A DNA stretch of 64,000 bases from Skeletonema tropicum (taxonomy: Eukaryota > Bacillariophyta > Thalassiosirophyceae > Thalassiosirales > Thalassiosiraceae), in the NCBI GenBank assembly GCA_037178625.1, contig CM074131.1, positions 1,302,001 to 1,366,000 on the forward strand, given 5' to 3'. The notes under the pieces were generated by a model. The model was not told the DNA's origin. It saw only the letters and a program-made list of their open reading frames with translations, and did no database searches. Every line of letters begins with the position of its first letter. Position 1 is the first letter of the stretch. Shown here in pieces: positions 23,001 through 33,279 of this stretch. Position numbers and translations under genes: made by a program.

Positions 23001-23728
23001 GCGAGACGTTAGGCCAGTATGTCAGTGATCGACGCCTAATCAAAGCTGCCAGACTATTGCGAGTTAGCGCTGCAACACATGGACGCAAACAGGTTGATAT
23101 AATTGATGTGTTGCTGCTTCAGCACATGCTTTGGACTTATCCGCAACAGAAAGACGCACTCAGGGAATTCATCATCGACAACCTTACTCCGAATAATGAC
23201 ATCGTTGATCAATCCAAGTTTCTCCTCCAAGGACTCGCGGCTGAGGCATTGACAATTGTCAAAAAGACTATGGGCGATGTAACCGGTGAATCCGGTGCAA
23301 GGGAAGACGATCTTGACACCATCAAGTCTATCGTTTCTGAATTGAGGGAGATAAAGGGGTTGCTTGAGCAACACAGCAATGATTTGGAGCGTCATATCGC
23401 GTTGTTAGACGATTTAGGACACAACAATATCTGGATTACCTCTGATGAATCCCAATCAGTGAAACAAGCATGCCTTCCTTTAGCTGTAGCAGCTTCAACT
23501 ACTGTCTCCGAGGTTCTAAACAATGCAACTACGCTGATACTTGCACTAACACCTGTGACTGATGATGATGTGCGATCATCAGTGATAGAAGTTCTGATGG
23601 GAAGTAGTGAGGACATCAGCACAATGTTTTCAGACGAGGAGTTACATATGAGCTTGAAGGAAGCGAAACGAATATTCAAAGGTGACGAACTCAAAAAATG
23701 GAAGAAGGCACGAAACTCTATGTCATGA
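20090..23728 (+). CDS. Single-chain ViaA-RavA fusion: VWA protein plus MoxR-type AAA+ ATPase, with plastid-type presequence
   Basis: Two exons, 20090-21222 and 21307-23728, with an 84-nt GTAAGT...CAG intron (phase 2), encode about 1184 residues. The N-terminus (LWPAAALLFFALPKIRA, then FSTTTTLTPP) is a signal peptide followed by a +1 Phe and a Ser/Thr stretch, the diatom plastid presequence pattern. Residues 25-400 resemble the helical N-terminal region of ViaA. A VWA domain follows, with MIDAS motif DTSWS at 414-418 and GGGTDV downstream. After an acidic linker comes an AAA+ module with Walker A GPPGTSKS (747-754), TKFTTPDEIFGPLS, Walker B VAFLDEIF (Asp813-Glu814), ILNTLLTILNERQF, sensor ASNELPESEELDALLDRFL, and a C-terminal part with coiled coils. 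In E. coli RavA and ViaA are separate proteins from one operon acting as a chaperone-like pair. Here order and fusion are reversed relative to ravA-viaA. The domain calls are strong; plastid location is inferred from the presequence. Confidence 0.88.
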
Positions 23729-24480
23729 CTATTGCAGCGTTTGATCATACGAAATGATGCTGAATGTCGTGCTGACGTCAACACCATTTCAAGCATCAGT
23801 TCAACTACGGAGTCATACCATCGCTTCCACTTTCGCCATGCGTCTGGCAGTGCTATATTATTCTATGATATCGTAATATCGAAAATGATCAACCAAAAGC
23901 AGCTCGTTATCTACTATAACATTGAAAAAGCTACATCAAAAAGAAACTGATTGTGTCAATACAGGCCGCTCAAAATCGGACATCAACAGAAAATTTACGT
24001 CGTTCTAACTCGCGTCCACGACAGCAATCAGTCTGGGGAGTGCTAATGAACTTGTATAGTATCTCCACCGACTATAATGGGCCACTAGAAGCGGCTCATG
24101 CGCATAATATTGACGACGATTGATATGACATCATAAATATTGTTGAAGGTCTGCCGGCTGCAGTATTTGGCTGTCTCCCCGAACGAAGAAACGTGGGATT
24201 TGTTTTGAGAAGTCGTAGATACCTCTCTGGATCGTGATCTGTCTGTCTGTCCCCTTTCTCTTCTCTCTCCCTCTCCCTCCTCCCCTCCTCACCACCACCA
24301 GGCAAAAAGTCATCGAGACTAGTTCACAATGAATGTTCTTTGAGTACAACATAGCAGGTAGCAACAGGATAGGAACAATTGGATTGAAATTGTCACCGCA
24401 ATCACCACTTACATAATAATCATTTTATTATCACTTTCTACGTCGTTAGAGCCCGAAAGTCCTGATAAAGAAAAGACAAA
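23729..24480. other. Intergenic region holding a lone satellite-like unit and a pyrimidine tract
   Basis: Besides the satellite relative at about 24003-24128 (listed separately), 24238-24300 on the + strand is almost purely C and T, ending in CACCACCACCA. This sits 180 bp before the NSA2 start and may be part of its promoter or 5' leader. No gene is seen. Confidence 0.5.
24003..24128 (-). repeat. Solitary diverged unit of the 184/193-bp satellite, inverted relative to the array
   Basis: Read on the + strand, 24041-24128 (GTGCTAATGAACTTGTATAG ... GACGACGATTGATATGAC) matches the reverse complement of the array units at 41.9-44.2 kb (GTGCCAATGTGCTTGTGTAG ... GACGACGATAGATACGAC) at roughly three positions in four. 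Weaker similarity runs back to about 24003. Only one unit is present. I aligned this by eye. Confidence 0.72.
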
Positions 24481-25263
24481 ATGCCGCAGCACGAACACAT
24501 GGAACGCCACCGCAAACTCCACGGCCGTCGCTTTGACGCCGAGGAACGCGAGCGTAAACGAGATGCACGCATGGCTCACAAGCGTTCAGAGTTTGCACAA
24601 AAAGTCCATGGTATAAGGGCTAAGCTATACAATCAACGTCGGTTCAAAGAAAAAGCTACCATGCGTAAGACTATCGCCCAACACAATGAGAGGAGTAATA
24701 AGCATGCTAATGATGATGCCGTTGCGGATGGAGCAGTGCCCGCTTATTTGCTCGATCGTGAGGGAGTCTCAAGAGCGAAAGTGCTGAGTAACACAGTTAA
24801 GCAAAAGCGTAAGGAGAAGGCGGGTAAGTGGGAAGTTCCTATCCCAAAAGTTAAGCCTGTGGCTGATGACGAAATGTTCAAAGTGATGCGCACTGGATCA
24901 AAGAAGAATAAAGCCTGGAAACGTGTAGTGACTAAGTGTACTTTCGTTGGTGACAACTTTACGCGTAAGGCTCCAAAGTATGAGCGATTTATTCGGCCGA
25001 CAGGATTGCGTATGAAGCGAGCGAATGTAACACATCCCGAGTTGAAAACTTCTTTCCAACTGGATATTTTAGGTGTCAAGAAGAATCCCAGTTCAAGTCT
25101 GTACACAAATCTGGGCGTTCTGACGAAGGGTACTATTATTGAAGTGAATGTAAGTGATTTAGGGTTGGTGACAACAAGCGGTCGCGTAGCTTGGGGAAAA
25201 ATGGCACAGGTCACGAACAATCCTGAGTTGGATGGATGCGTTAACGCAGTGTTGTTGGTATAG
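24481..25263 (+). CDS. NSA2: Ribosome biogenesis protein NSA2
   Basis: Intronless, 260 residues, exactly the usual family length. It begins [19 protein letters not shown]. It has the basic N-terminal half ([18 protein letters not shown]), the central [19 protein letters not shown], and the eS8-like barrel at the C-terminus ([20 protein letters not shown] ... [19 protein letters not shown]). NSA2 joins pre-60S particles in the nucleolus and is needed for 27S pre-rRNA processing. The 3' end lies only about 35 bp from the convergent neighbour's stop codon. Confidence 0.97.
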   Translation: MPQHEHMERHRKLHGRRFDAEERERKRDARMAHKRSEFAQKVHGIRAKLYNQRRFKEKATMRKTIAQHNERSNKHANDDAVADGAVPAYLLDREGVSRAKVLSNTVKQKRKEKAGKWEVPIPKVKPVADDEMFKVMRTGSKKNKAWKRVVTKCTFVGDNFTRKAPKYERFIRPTGLRMKRANVTHPELKTSFQLDILGVKKNPSSSLYTNLGVLTKGTIIEVNVSDLGLVTTSGRVAWGKMAQVTNNPELDGCVNAVLLV

Positions 25264-25299
25264 GCACTTATTGTAACAGTATTAATACAAATTTTACAT

Positions 25300-27375
25300 C
25301 TAGAACACAATAATTGACGAAATCTTGAAGACATACAAACTACCAGGGCCGTTGATGTGGAAATCTATTTGGAATTGATCTTTTCTCCCCCATTGGATAC
25401 CGTGCGCTCCGACAAGAATATTACAATTATCCACTTTTCGAACACCCGTGACAGGCTTACCGTCAACGTTGATAAAAAGCCTCGAGTTTTTTCGACTGAT
25501 TTCGTCAATGCTAACATACGCATCTGGACACTTATTCAGTGGACAAAGCTTCAAGCAAACCATAATTATGCCCTCTGGACGAGTGGATCGCTTGTATACT
25601 TCGAGCTCACGATCGTTTGGGACAAGACTAGAGACCCACCCATCTTGCTCTCTCACCAAGAAGAAGTCTTTGTGGTCGACTTCTAGTAGCTGGCAATGCT
25701 GTCGATCATTCATATCATACGCCAAAGGCAACACGCCTTCTGGAGCTTTCATTAAGAATTGGTTGAAGCCTGAATCAAAATCTCCGAACAAATCACCAAC
25801 CATGTCACTCTCTGTTGTCAAACCTTGCAAGCGCGATTTTGACGGCAGTAGTGCGGTATGACATATTGACTCTCCTCGCAGAAGCACTTTCCAGTCCATT
25901 CCCTTGACATCCCATAAATTTTTACCCAGAAATTTCCGGCGAAACGACCTTCTGTCTTTATCTTCTTCATGAAGCAAGTCTTTCAGAAGAGTACCAGGAT
26001 CGTAACCACGTAATGCTTTCAGTTGTTCAAGTTCTATTATTGCATCATCTAGTGCAGTGATGAGAAAGTGCCCCAGCAGATGTCCCTTCAGCTTGTGATC
26101 TTTCCATCCTGGGTGCCAAGTGGACTGAAATCGTGCATCGATACAAGGCTTGGTATCAAACTTATTCACCCGACATAAATTGACATCTAAATCTTCATCT
26201 TCTGCAATATTCTCGTCTGCATAACAAACAAAGTTTCTCATCGAATCATCACATCTAATTCCTCCCTCTATACTTTGACCACACCGGTAATATCTGATTG
26301 CTTCCGGTAAATCATGAATGGGGTCTTCGGCAGCATTAGATTCAGGAATACTTCTTTGTCTAATGCTTTCCAATGCATCTGCATTCATCAACATAGATCC
26401 AATCCCATCGAACTCCTGCAGCTTCACGAACCTTTCGCCAAATGAATCATAAGAAAACAGTATTGGACGAGTTGGATGACTCCCAGCTCGGTGAGCCCAG
26501 AGCACTGATTTGCGTACTGGCTCTGACGAAGGCTGCAACGAAGCGAAATCCCACATCAATACATCAATATCATCTCCGAAAATCTCGTTCATACATAATG
26601 CCAGTTCGGGTGCTGAATTGTAGTTTCCCATTCCATAATTCTTTGCCTCAAAATGAATGCCTAAAGCTGCAAAGTGTGCTTGAACTGTCTGATGTAGAAC
26701 AGCTGTGTAGGACTGCGAATAGAGATTTCCATGACCTGCAGCCGATGAGTCTCCAGCTGTCATCCAAGTGAACACTGGAGGGGGATTGTTGTCCTCAAGT
26801 AGTACAGCCTCAAGATGCTTGATTAGAATTCTCCTTGTCAACCGTTTCATTGATCGGATAGATGACAAAAACAAATGATTTTGTTTCTTCTGCCGTTGAA
26901 TAGATTGTTTTATCTGTCCTTGGACAACAGCAGGAAATGAAAATGCTTTGGTATTCCTATCACTGAAGATTTGATTGTAATAAGTTCCATATTCGTCCAT
27001 TGCCGTCAGCTGCTGCCCCAGGCGCATCCGTTCTTTCACCAGCTTGCCAAATAATTCAGCCACTGAACAAAATGCCACCTTTCCATTTCCATCAGGCGTT
27101 TCACACTGCTCTTCGAAGATAGGCGATGATGCACTAATCTTACTCATCACTGCATTGCCTATATTTTTGACATGATGTGTAGATTGTAGAGTCAAATTGA
27201 CTGCAGTGGTTCTTGTGCTTTCATGTCTTCCAAGAAGCAAACCCAAAAAGAAGGAGATCAGTATGATGACGGAAGGCAAATGCCTATGTAATGGATTTTG
27301 TTGTTCTGCAGATGATTGTGATAATCGTGAGTAGCGTGGTCTCGTCGGAGCCGACGCCCATCTTCGTTGTCGCAT
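25300..27375 (-). CDS. Type II membrane protein with SGNH/GDSL-like hydrolase domain
   Basis: 691 residues from ATG 27375. A basic cytosolic N-terminus is followed by one membrane anchor (residues 34-50, [15 protein letters not shown]). A lumenal region then contains [15 protein letters not shown], the GDS block of SGNH esterases. It is followed by [16 protein letters not shown], matching the Gly and Asn blocks, and [20 protein letters not shown], which could supply the last catalytic His. Several Cys pairs suggest disulfides. The C-terminal 200 residues resemble no family I know. Topology fits a Golgi or cell-surface enzyme, perhaps one that de-esterifies a polysaccharide or glycan. Substrate unknown. 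Confidence 0.68.
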   Translation of the reverse strand: MRQRRWASAPTRPRYSRLSQSSAEQQNPLHRHLPSVIILISFFLGLLLGRHESTRTTAVNLTLQSTHHVKNIGNAVMSKISASSPIFEEQCETPDGNGKVAFCSVAELFGKLVKERMRLGQQLTAMDEYGTYYNQIFSDRNTKAFSFPAVVQGQIKQSIQRQKKQNHLFLSSIRSMKRLTRRILIKHLEAVLLEDNNPPPVFTWMTAGDSSAAGHGNLYSQSYTAVLHQTVQAHFAALGIHFEAKNYGMGNYNSAPELALCMNEIFGDDIDVLMWDFASLQPSSEPVRKSVLWAHRAGSHPTRPILFSYDSFGERFVKLQEFDGIGSMLMNADALESIRQRSIPESNAAEDPIHDLPEAIRYYRCGQSIEGGIRCDDSMRNFVCYADENIAEDEDLDVNLCRVNKFDTKPCIDARFQSTWHPGWKDHKLKGHLLGHFLITALDDAIIELEQLKALRGYDPGTLLKDLLHEEDKDRRSFRRKFLGKNLWDVKGMDWKVLLRGESICHTALLPSKSRLQGLTTESDMVGDLFGDFDSGFNQFLMKAPEGVLPLAYDMNDRQHCQLLEVDHKDFFLVREQDGWVSSLVPNDRELEVYKRSTRPEGIIMVCLKLCPLNKCPDAYVSIDEISRKNSRLFINVDGKPVTGVRKVDNCNILVGAHGIQWGRKDQFQIDFHINGPGSLYVFKISSIIVF

Positions 27376-27608
27376 GAGGATTGGTTAGGATAATAATGTG
27401 ACGGTCATTATCGACATCATTATCAGAAAGGAAAAAAGTGACGAAAAAACATCGCATCATTCATCATCATCCCAGCCTGTACCCTAACAAATACATTCAC
27501 AGTGATTATTTTATATCTTCTTTCTCTAATAAGTAAATAATATGCAGCCTTTCAAATAAAGACTAGCAAATAATAATCAAAAACACTCTTTCTATCAAAA
27601 AGTACAAC

Positions 27609-28562
27609 TTAAACCTCCCTTCCAATAGCCGGCATCTTCTTCACATACACATCCTGTCCCTCAATCATATTCATACAAGAAAGTCCAAGATGGGTAACAA
27701 ATACAAACATAAAGAAGAAGAGTAACCCAGCGAAAATATTGGGTGTCATGTTGACATAGTACACTCCCTCTGCGTCTGCAGCATTGCCATTGTTGTTTTC
27801 ATCTCCATTCTCCTCGTCAAGACGACGACGGCCGGCGGAGGCACTTCGCGCACTCTTGTTCATTTTATCCACAACGGCCAATGTTCTTGAACGTTTGACT
27901 TCATCCGTGGAGCGGATGGAGGAGAGGATGACATTTTGGACAACCTTTGAGTCAATTGCCTTGACAATGGAAGAGTCAATCGCAGCGGCATTATCCTTGT
28001 CCGTTACACTAACAATCAAAACGTCGGCTTCCGAAATGGCACGTCGACGCTTCTGCTCTGCCTTCTTTGCCTTCTTATTTCCCCCCTCTACGACAGCATC
28101 CTCCTCTACTAGTTCTTCCTCCTGCTCGGACTGTGCCAGGGAGGCCAATTTGCGATGGAACTCATCCAATGCCACCTCCACAACGTTCATCCCCCCGGAT
28201 AGACGGGCGTCCTTGGCAACGGTACGGGAACTCTCCACTCCATCAACATGGTAGTGGATACTGTCGGCATGTGCATGCTTCTCTTGCACACCGGGTAATT
28301 TACCCGAGGAGGCCATGGAGACCAAACCCTCGGATCCATCGGCATCCCTCCCAACAAGAAAAATGACAGCGGAAAGCCCGGATTCTAAGGCGGCACTATC
28401 GTCATTGTTGAGAGTGGAGGCGAGGAGGGAGCGGGTATCAGTCCGCTCTGAGATGTGCGAGGGGGAGGCGGGGGAGGAGCCGGCCTTCCATACAATGGCT
28501 GGGGCGGCGGTGGAGAGCCCGATGGAGAGGGCCGCGGTGGCTACGCTCAGTAATAATTTCAT
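27609..28562 (-). CDS. VOA1/Ac45-like V-ATPase accessory protein
   Basis: 317 residues from ATG 28562. It has a cleavable signal peptide ([20 protein letters not shown]), a lumenal domain of about 220 residues with a basic and acidic linker ([14 protein letters not shown]), and one C-terminal membrane helix. That helix and its tail read [20 protein letters not shown], then [16 protein letters not shown] and GREV. The pattern (tyrosine-rich lead-in, TPNI, GLSC, short tail ending G-[KR]-E) is typical of the VOA1/Ac45 transmembrane domain, which joins the V-ATPase V0 ring during assembly. The lumenal part is too diverged to call alone. The gene is divergent from GltD. Confidence 0.6.
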   Translation of the reverse strand: MKLLLSVATAALSIGLSTAAPAIVWKAGSSPASPSHISERTDTRSLLASTLNNDDSAALESGLSAVIFLVGRDADGSEGLVSMASSGKLPGVQEKHAHADSIHYHVDGVESSRTVAKDARLSGGMNVVEVALDEFHRKLASLAQSEQEEELVEEDAVVEGGNKKAKKAEQKRRRAISEADVLIVSVTDKDNAAAIDSSIVKAIDSKVVQNVILSSIRSTDEVKRSRTLAVVDKMNKSARSASAGRRRLDEENGDENNNGNAADAEGVYYVNMTPNIFAGLLFFFMFVFVTHLGLSCMNMIEGQDVYVKKMPAIGREV

Positions 28563-28866
28563 GGTGATCACGTAAAAAATAAGATGGCCGTTTTGGATGC
28601 GATGGGGCGGCGAGATGCGAAAAAGGTGAGTGAGAGTGATGCATTCTCAGTACTTTTGATTCTCATTCACCTTTACGACAGGTTCGCAGGATTCGAGACT
28701 AGAGGAACAGCAAATGCATCAAGCAAGTGCAGCAAGTCCGCCAAAGTGCCGAAGATCTTTCTTTGGCTTCAGCTCTCGGAACCATCAACCGAGACAAAAA
28801 TAAAGAAGCTCACCAAAGATTGCATAGAGAGAGAAAAGACACAATATTTAGCAGCATCTATCAACC
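28563..28866. other. Divergent promoter region, VOA1-like / GltD
   Basis: This 304 bp lies between the two start codons. No coding signal or repeat is evident. Confidence 0.45.
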
Positions 28867-30816
28867 ATGATGGCATCTACAGTTGCTAGGCGACTAGTTC
28901 GCAATAATGCTACGAGGTCTCTCTCTACCAAGGCCGCAAGGACTGGTGGACCGATTGGAAGCGACGGTAAACATGAGATCTGGCGCGAGGGAATTTATGA
29001 TCATGATAATGAACCCAAGTGAGTACATAACGTGTCTATTGCTTGCTTAGGTGCACAAGATATGTAACGCTGACCATTTCAAAATAATTGAAACTACATA
29101 TCATCTTTCACCAATTTGAATATATTATGTGCAGAGTAAAACGTCGTGATGGAACCTACCAACCCATCGAGAAACTTCGTGGTTTCATCAACTACCAACG
29201 TAACAAAGAACCCTACCGCGATGCCTCCAAACGTGTCCTCGACTGGGAAGAACTCAACCCCGTCGAGGGCCGCGATGACGAGAAACACACATCCATCGAA
29301 CGTAAAGTACAAGCGGCACGCTGTATGGATTGCGGTACGCCATTTTGTCAAACTCACACTGGGTGTCCTGTGAACAATCTTATCCCCGAGTGGAATAATC
29401 TGGTGTACAATGAACAGTGGAGTGATGCCATTGAGCGATTGCACAAGACAAACAACTTTCCAGAATTTACAGGGCGCGTTTGTCCCGCTCCTTGTGAGGG
29501 TGCGTGTGTGGCTGGACTTGTCGATCAGCCGATTACCATTAAAGATATTGAATACTCCATTGTGGATAATGCGTGGAAGGAAGGGTTGATTACTCCACGC
29601 ATCCCCAAAGAACGAACCGGTATGACAGTGGCAGTTGTTGGATCTGGACCTGCCGGTTTGGCAGCAGCAGATCAGTTGAATCAGATGGGACACAAGGTTA
29701 CCGTCTTTGAACGCGCGGATCGTATTGGAGGGTTGCTCATGTATGGAATTCCAAACATGAAATTGGAGAAGGATACAGTGGACCGTCGTGTCAATTTGCT
29801 CCGTGAGGAAGGTATTGAGTTTGTGACGAATGCCAACATTGGTAAGAATGTGGATGTGAATGAGTTGAGGGCGAATTTCGATGCGTTGGCGCTCACTCTT
29901 GGATCTACCAAGCCAAGGGATTTGCCAGTGCCAGGAAGGGACTTGAAGGGTGTTCACTTTGCAATGGTAAGTAGAAGGATTTTTGTGGTTAGAGAGGAAC
30001 ACTTGCTAGTTCAAACTCTTGCATTCATCTAACCTTTTGACTTTTCTAACTCTTTTGGTCATCTTACAGGAGTTCCTCACCGAAAATCAAAAGCGTCTTC
30101 TCCTCACAAAGGAGGGAACATTGGAATCTAACTGGGACAAGGAGAAATTTATCACCGCCGCAGGCAAGGATGTTATTGTGATTGGAGGAGGTGATACTGG
30201 AACTGATTGCATCGGTACGTCCATGCGTCATCGTTGCAAGTCTGTCACAAACTTTGAATTGATGCCCTGTCCACCAAACGAACGCGCCCCTGATAATCCA
30301 TGGCCTCAGTGGCCACGTGTGTATGGTATTGACTACGGACATGCTGAAGTCCGTGCTGTCTTTGGAAAAGATCCACGAGAGTATGCAGTAATGACTAAGG
30401 AATTTATTGGTGATGAAAGTGGTAATGTGAAGGCTCTCATCACTCAAGATGTTGATATGAGTTCAGGACGTCCAACTGCTGTCGAGGGAAGTGAGCGTGA
30501 GTGGCCTTGTGACTTAGCAGTACTATCAATGGGATTTGTATCACCCGAGGACTACATTGCAAAGGAGTTGGACTTGGATTTAGACCAAAGAAACAATATC
30601 CACGCAGTTTATGGAGATTACCGTACTAGCATGCAAGGCGTCTTTGCCGGGGGAGATTGTCGCCGAGGCCAGAGTTTAGTTGTGTGGGCTATACACGAGG
30701 GCAGAGGAGTTGCTGATGCAGTGGATGTCTACCTCAAAGAAAAGCGAAGAGATGAGATGGAGACTGGAAAGCCCACAAGTGTGTTTGCAAATTTGAGTAG
30801 CATGACTCCAATTTGA
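28867..30816 (+). CDS. gltD: NADPH-glutamate synthase small subunit, GltD type, mitochondrial presequence
   Basis: Three exons, 28867-29018, 29135-29966 and 30070-30816, encode 576 residues. Both introns have consensus GTGAGT/GTAAGT donors. The N-terminus [20 protein letters not shown] is rich in Arg, Ser and Thr and lacks acids, as in a mitochondrial presequence. The N-terminal Fe-S region has [20 protein letters not shown] and [12 protein letters not shown]. The FAD loop is [15 protein letters not shown] and the NADPH loop is [11 protein letters not shown]. This subunit passes electrons from NADPH via FAD and [4Fe-4S] clusters to the large GltB subunit, which makes glutamate from glutamine and 2-oxoglutarate. 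Diatoms have mitochondrial NADPH-GOGAT encoded as separate large and small subunits, which fits. Confidence 0.94.
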
Positions 30817-31060
30817 GCAGTATTTCGTGGTGTAAAAGAAAGATGTTGTGATAATTACTTAAGTACATTCTGTGGTCAGATTGTCATGTCTGTCTCATAT
30901 TTATAAATCTTCTTGTGACGGCATCATTGGAACCAACCGATTAATTTCCAATTCTATCGAGGGTAAGCTGTTAGCCATCGCAAAGTTGATTGCCTCTGTG
31001 TAAGCCTGTGCAGTATCTTGAATACTTGACTCTCTAACATCGCTTTCATAAGCGTAGTTT

Positions 31061-32685
31061 AGGAGGGGTGGCCTCGTACGTAGAACCATACTAATTCCGC
31101 TAAGTAACCAAGTTGTCAGCCACGAGACATCGGACAGTTACTCCTGTAACCATTTTTGCTAATAGTGTGGCAGCCACGAGACATCTGAGAGTTACACATG
31201 TAACGATTTGGCTGACAAGTTTCCCGAGCCACCACCACCGACCATCAAATAAAAATAATAGTGTCCATGAGAGAGAGATTCACCATGGAACATTAAATAG
31301 ACAACATAGATCATCAACAATATGTCGTCAAACAAAATGAAGTATGATGAATGGGCTGACAAGCAGCGTAAAGAGAGAGGGGACACAGTAGAAGTAGGCT
31401 CGAAACGATTGAGGAAGGTAAATCCAAAATATGTCGACAACCAAAAAAGTCACAGCAACACCTCCATTGCCCAAAACAACATCAATAATGAAATTGAGTC
31501 GAATGCTGTTTCGTCCAAAGAGGTACAGGCGGAGCGACATGGGGAGAATGGGTCGTCCCCTGCAACGCAGCGTCTTGTCAAAACATCTACTATGAATAAT
31601 ATTAATGACACAACTTCCGTCAATAATGCACCCTCCGAATCTCTGCCGTCTACCTCCAGATCGGAACTAATCCGCTACCTTCCCCGCACATTTACTTACG
31701 AAGATGTTCAGGGGAATGCTGACAATTCGGCTGGAGCGATGCAAGATGACGACAATGATGAAGGTAAGGATGATTTTGCTGAGCTGATAGAAGATCGCAT
31801 TAAGCGCTTCGGTGAAGAAATGACGAAGGCTAATGACAGTGGGAAGAAGGGAAAGGATGATAATGATATTATTGTACTGGGGGGTGATGATGAATTGACA
31901 GCTGAGGATCAAACGCCCTTCACTTCTACAATCGCAGGTTCAAAGAGCCACGCAGAAAAGTTGATGTCGAGCTTCCGCAGTATGATTGTTTCCACTTCAA
32001 TAGAAGAGTTGCAGGATTGTGTACTGACTGCAAGTGCAAGCCTTGCTTGCACAGAACATGTTATGGGTTCTACAAGCAAAGAAAGGAAAGTGAAATCATT
32101 GGTGCAGCGTTGGATAGCTTCTCCGCCCGAACGTATTAAATCAAATGAAGATGGTGAAGTAGTTGCTGAGGATATTCTCATCGAGAGGGATGTTGTTATT
32201 ATTGCAAACGTGAAGATTGGAAATGGAGCAAACGCTACTACGGTGCAACGACCATTTCGTGTCATGGTGATTCATGATAAACATTACAACAAGTGGATGA
32301 TAAGTCAATCGTCTAGTAAGAAGTGGGGGAAAGAAGCAAAGCCATACAAGGTAGACATTCGAATGCTCCGGAAGAATGAAGTTGGTGAGTATGAAGATGT
32401 CGAATTATATGATGCAGATTACAACAAGGAAGAGGTTGCAAAGCGTATTGGAGAGAATTTGATTCTCGATGTAGTTGGAAAGTTGCATGTAATTGGTTGA
32501 GTTCATTAATAATGGGGTTATTTCATGTTAGACTTTTCGTAGAGGTTCAGCCTCCCTACCCATGTAACCCGATGTTACAGATCCTAGTACAAGTTTACGT
32601 AGGAATTAAATTCCTACGTCATCAGCGAGGAAGCCAGCAGTTACACATGTAACGATTTCGCGGACAGGTTGAGGCCACCCCTCCT
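31061..32685 (+). mobile_element. TIR DNA element (1625 bp) carrying one gene; 7-bp target duplication
   Basis: The left terminus AGGAGGGGTGGCCTC (31061-31075) is the exact inverse of the right terminus (32671-32685). The 7-bp word GTAGTTT flanks both ends (31054-31060 and 32686-32692). Inside each end lies GTTACACATGTAACGATTT (about 31191 and 32640), in direct orientation, and related GTTAC/GTAAC pairs. The only substantial gene inside (31322-32500) does not resemble a transposase. The element looks non-autonomous with a cargo gene. Perfect termini and duplication suggest a recent insertion. The superfamily is not clear. Confidence 0.82.
31322..32500 (+). CDS. Cargo gene of the TIR element, unknown function
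   Basis: Intronless, 392 residues. The N-terminal half is hydrophilic and low-complexity, rich in Asn, Ser, Asp and Lys (MKYDEWADKQRKERGD at the start). The C-terminal half (from about residue 215) looks globular: FRSMIVSTSIEELQDCVLTA, then RDVVIIANVKIGNG and PFRVMVIHDKHYNKWMISQS. That beta-rich end faintly suggests an NTF2-like fold, a guess only. There is no DDE/D triad context, zinc finger or other transposase sign. It is antisense to the disrupted gene. It could be a captured host gene or an unrecognised mobility protein. Confidence 0.65.
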   Translation: MSSNKMKYDEWADKQRKERGDTVEVGSKRLRKVNPKYVDNQKSHSNTSIAQNNINNEIESNAVSSKEVQAERHGENGSSPATQRLVKTSTMNNINDTTSVNNAPSESLPSTSRSELIRYLPRTFTYEDVQGNADNSAGAMQDDDNDEGKDDFAELIEDRIKRFGEEMTKANDSGKKGKDDNDIIVLGGDDELTAEDQTPFTSTIAGSKSHAEKLMSSFRSMIVSTSIEELQDCVLTASASLACTEHVMGSTSKERKVKSLVQRWIASPPERIKSNEDGEVVAEDILIERDVVIIANVKIGNGANATTVQRPFRVMVIHDKHYNKWMISQSSSKKWGKEAKPYKVDIRMLRKNEVGEYEDVELYDADYNKEEVAKRIGENLILDVVGKLHVIG

Positions 32686-33279
32686 GTAGTTTCCATCCCC
32701 ATCACTACCTGCACGAACAGCCACAATGGTATCCAAAGACGATATCCCGGTAGCATCAACTACATCTTGTCTAACCTGACTGATTAGTGTTACTGATTCA
32801 CAATCACTAAATCTGATACCACTAACCATCTCCAAAGGCAGCTCGGCGTCGAGCTTACCGATTGCATACATTGGCTTTTGATCCTCGGGTATGATCTCCA
32901 AGCCCATATCTGCCTTGAGGATATCGATGCCGTAAACAAAAGCTGCTTGACTAACAAGGGCTGCTGGAGTATTACTCGGCTCGGACATCCACGTGGCCGT
33001 ATTAGAAGGTCTTTGTTTTGAGGCTAATGAAGTGAACGCATCGCCGACGGTGCTCAAAGCCAGAGCGACGATAATACTAGAGGTAAGATGCTTCATGCTG
33101 GAACCAAGTAAGATTGTAATGGCTTAATGTTTGTAGCGCGTCAGACAATGATACGACACTACCTACTGTCTTGCCAACTTCATTGATGTCAAAGTTTTGT
33201 GATAGTTTTGTTGGGGTTCGTTTGGGCAAATGAGACACGCATCCGTTTGGATAAGTGCATCTCTTTGATTCAAATTAAA

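Larger units (their letters stand above)
30901..33096 (-). pseudogene. Secreted/plastid-type protein gene split by a 1.6 kb transposon
   Basis: The 5' part runs from ATG 33096 to about 32686. It encodes a signal peptide (HLTSSIIVALALSTVGDA, then FTSLASKQRP, a +1 Phe plastid pattern) and a small domain ending GISSLDTIVAVRAGSDGDGN, which faintly resembles a PDZ fold. The 3' part is 31053-30901 and reads [17 protein letters not shown] through [13 protein letters not shown] to a TGA-free end at TAA. Between them is an element with perfect 15-bp inverted termini and a 7-bp duplication. Removing it with one copy of the duplication leaves a single in-frame gene of about 190 codons. As it stands, translation enters the element and stops after about 13 codons (NLSAKSLHV). 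The allele is therefore probably inactive or truncated. Function is unknown; it could be intact on another haplotype. Confidence 0.75.

Noticed and set aside
20090..23728. Calling the gene CbbQO or magnesium chelatase
   Set aside because: The TKFTTPDEIFGPLS and ASNELPESEELDALLDRFL wording fits RavA, and the VWA domain fits ViaA, better than CbbQ/CbbO or ChlI/ChlD. The chelatase relatives also have different inserts.
24238..24300. Pyrimidine tract as a branch/acceptor region of a missed NSA2 intron
   Set aside because: The NSA2 frame starts at its own conserved N-terminus [10 protein letters not shown], so no upstream coding exon is needed. A leader intron cannot be excluded.
31061..32685. 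The 1.6 kb insert as a spliced intron (introner) rather than a disrupting element
   Set aside because: The termini AGGAGGGGTGG...CCACCCCTCCT do not give GT-AG borders that keep the host frame. A nearby GT/AG choice would leave an out-of-frame remnant.
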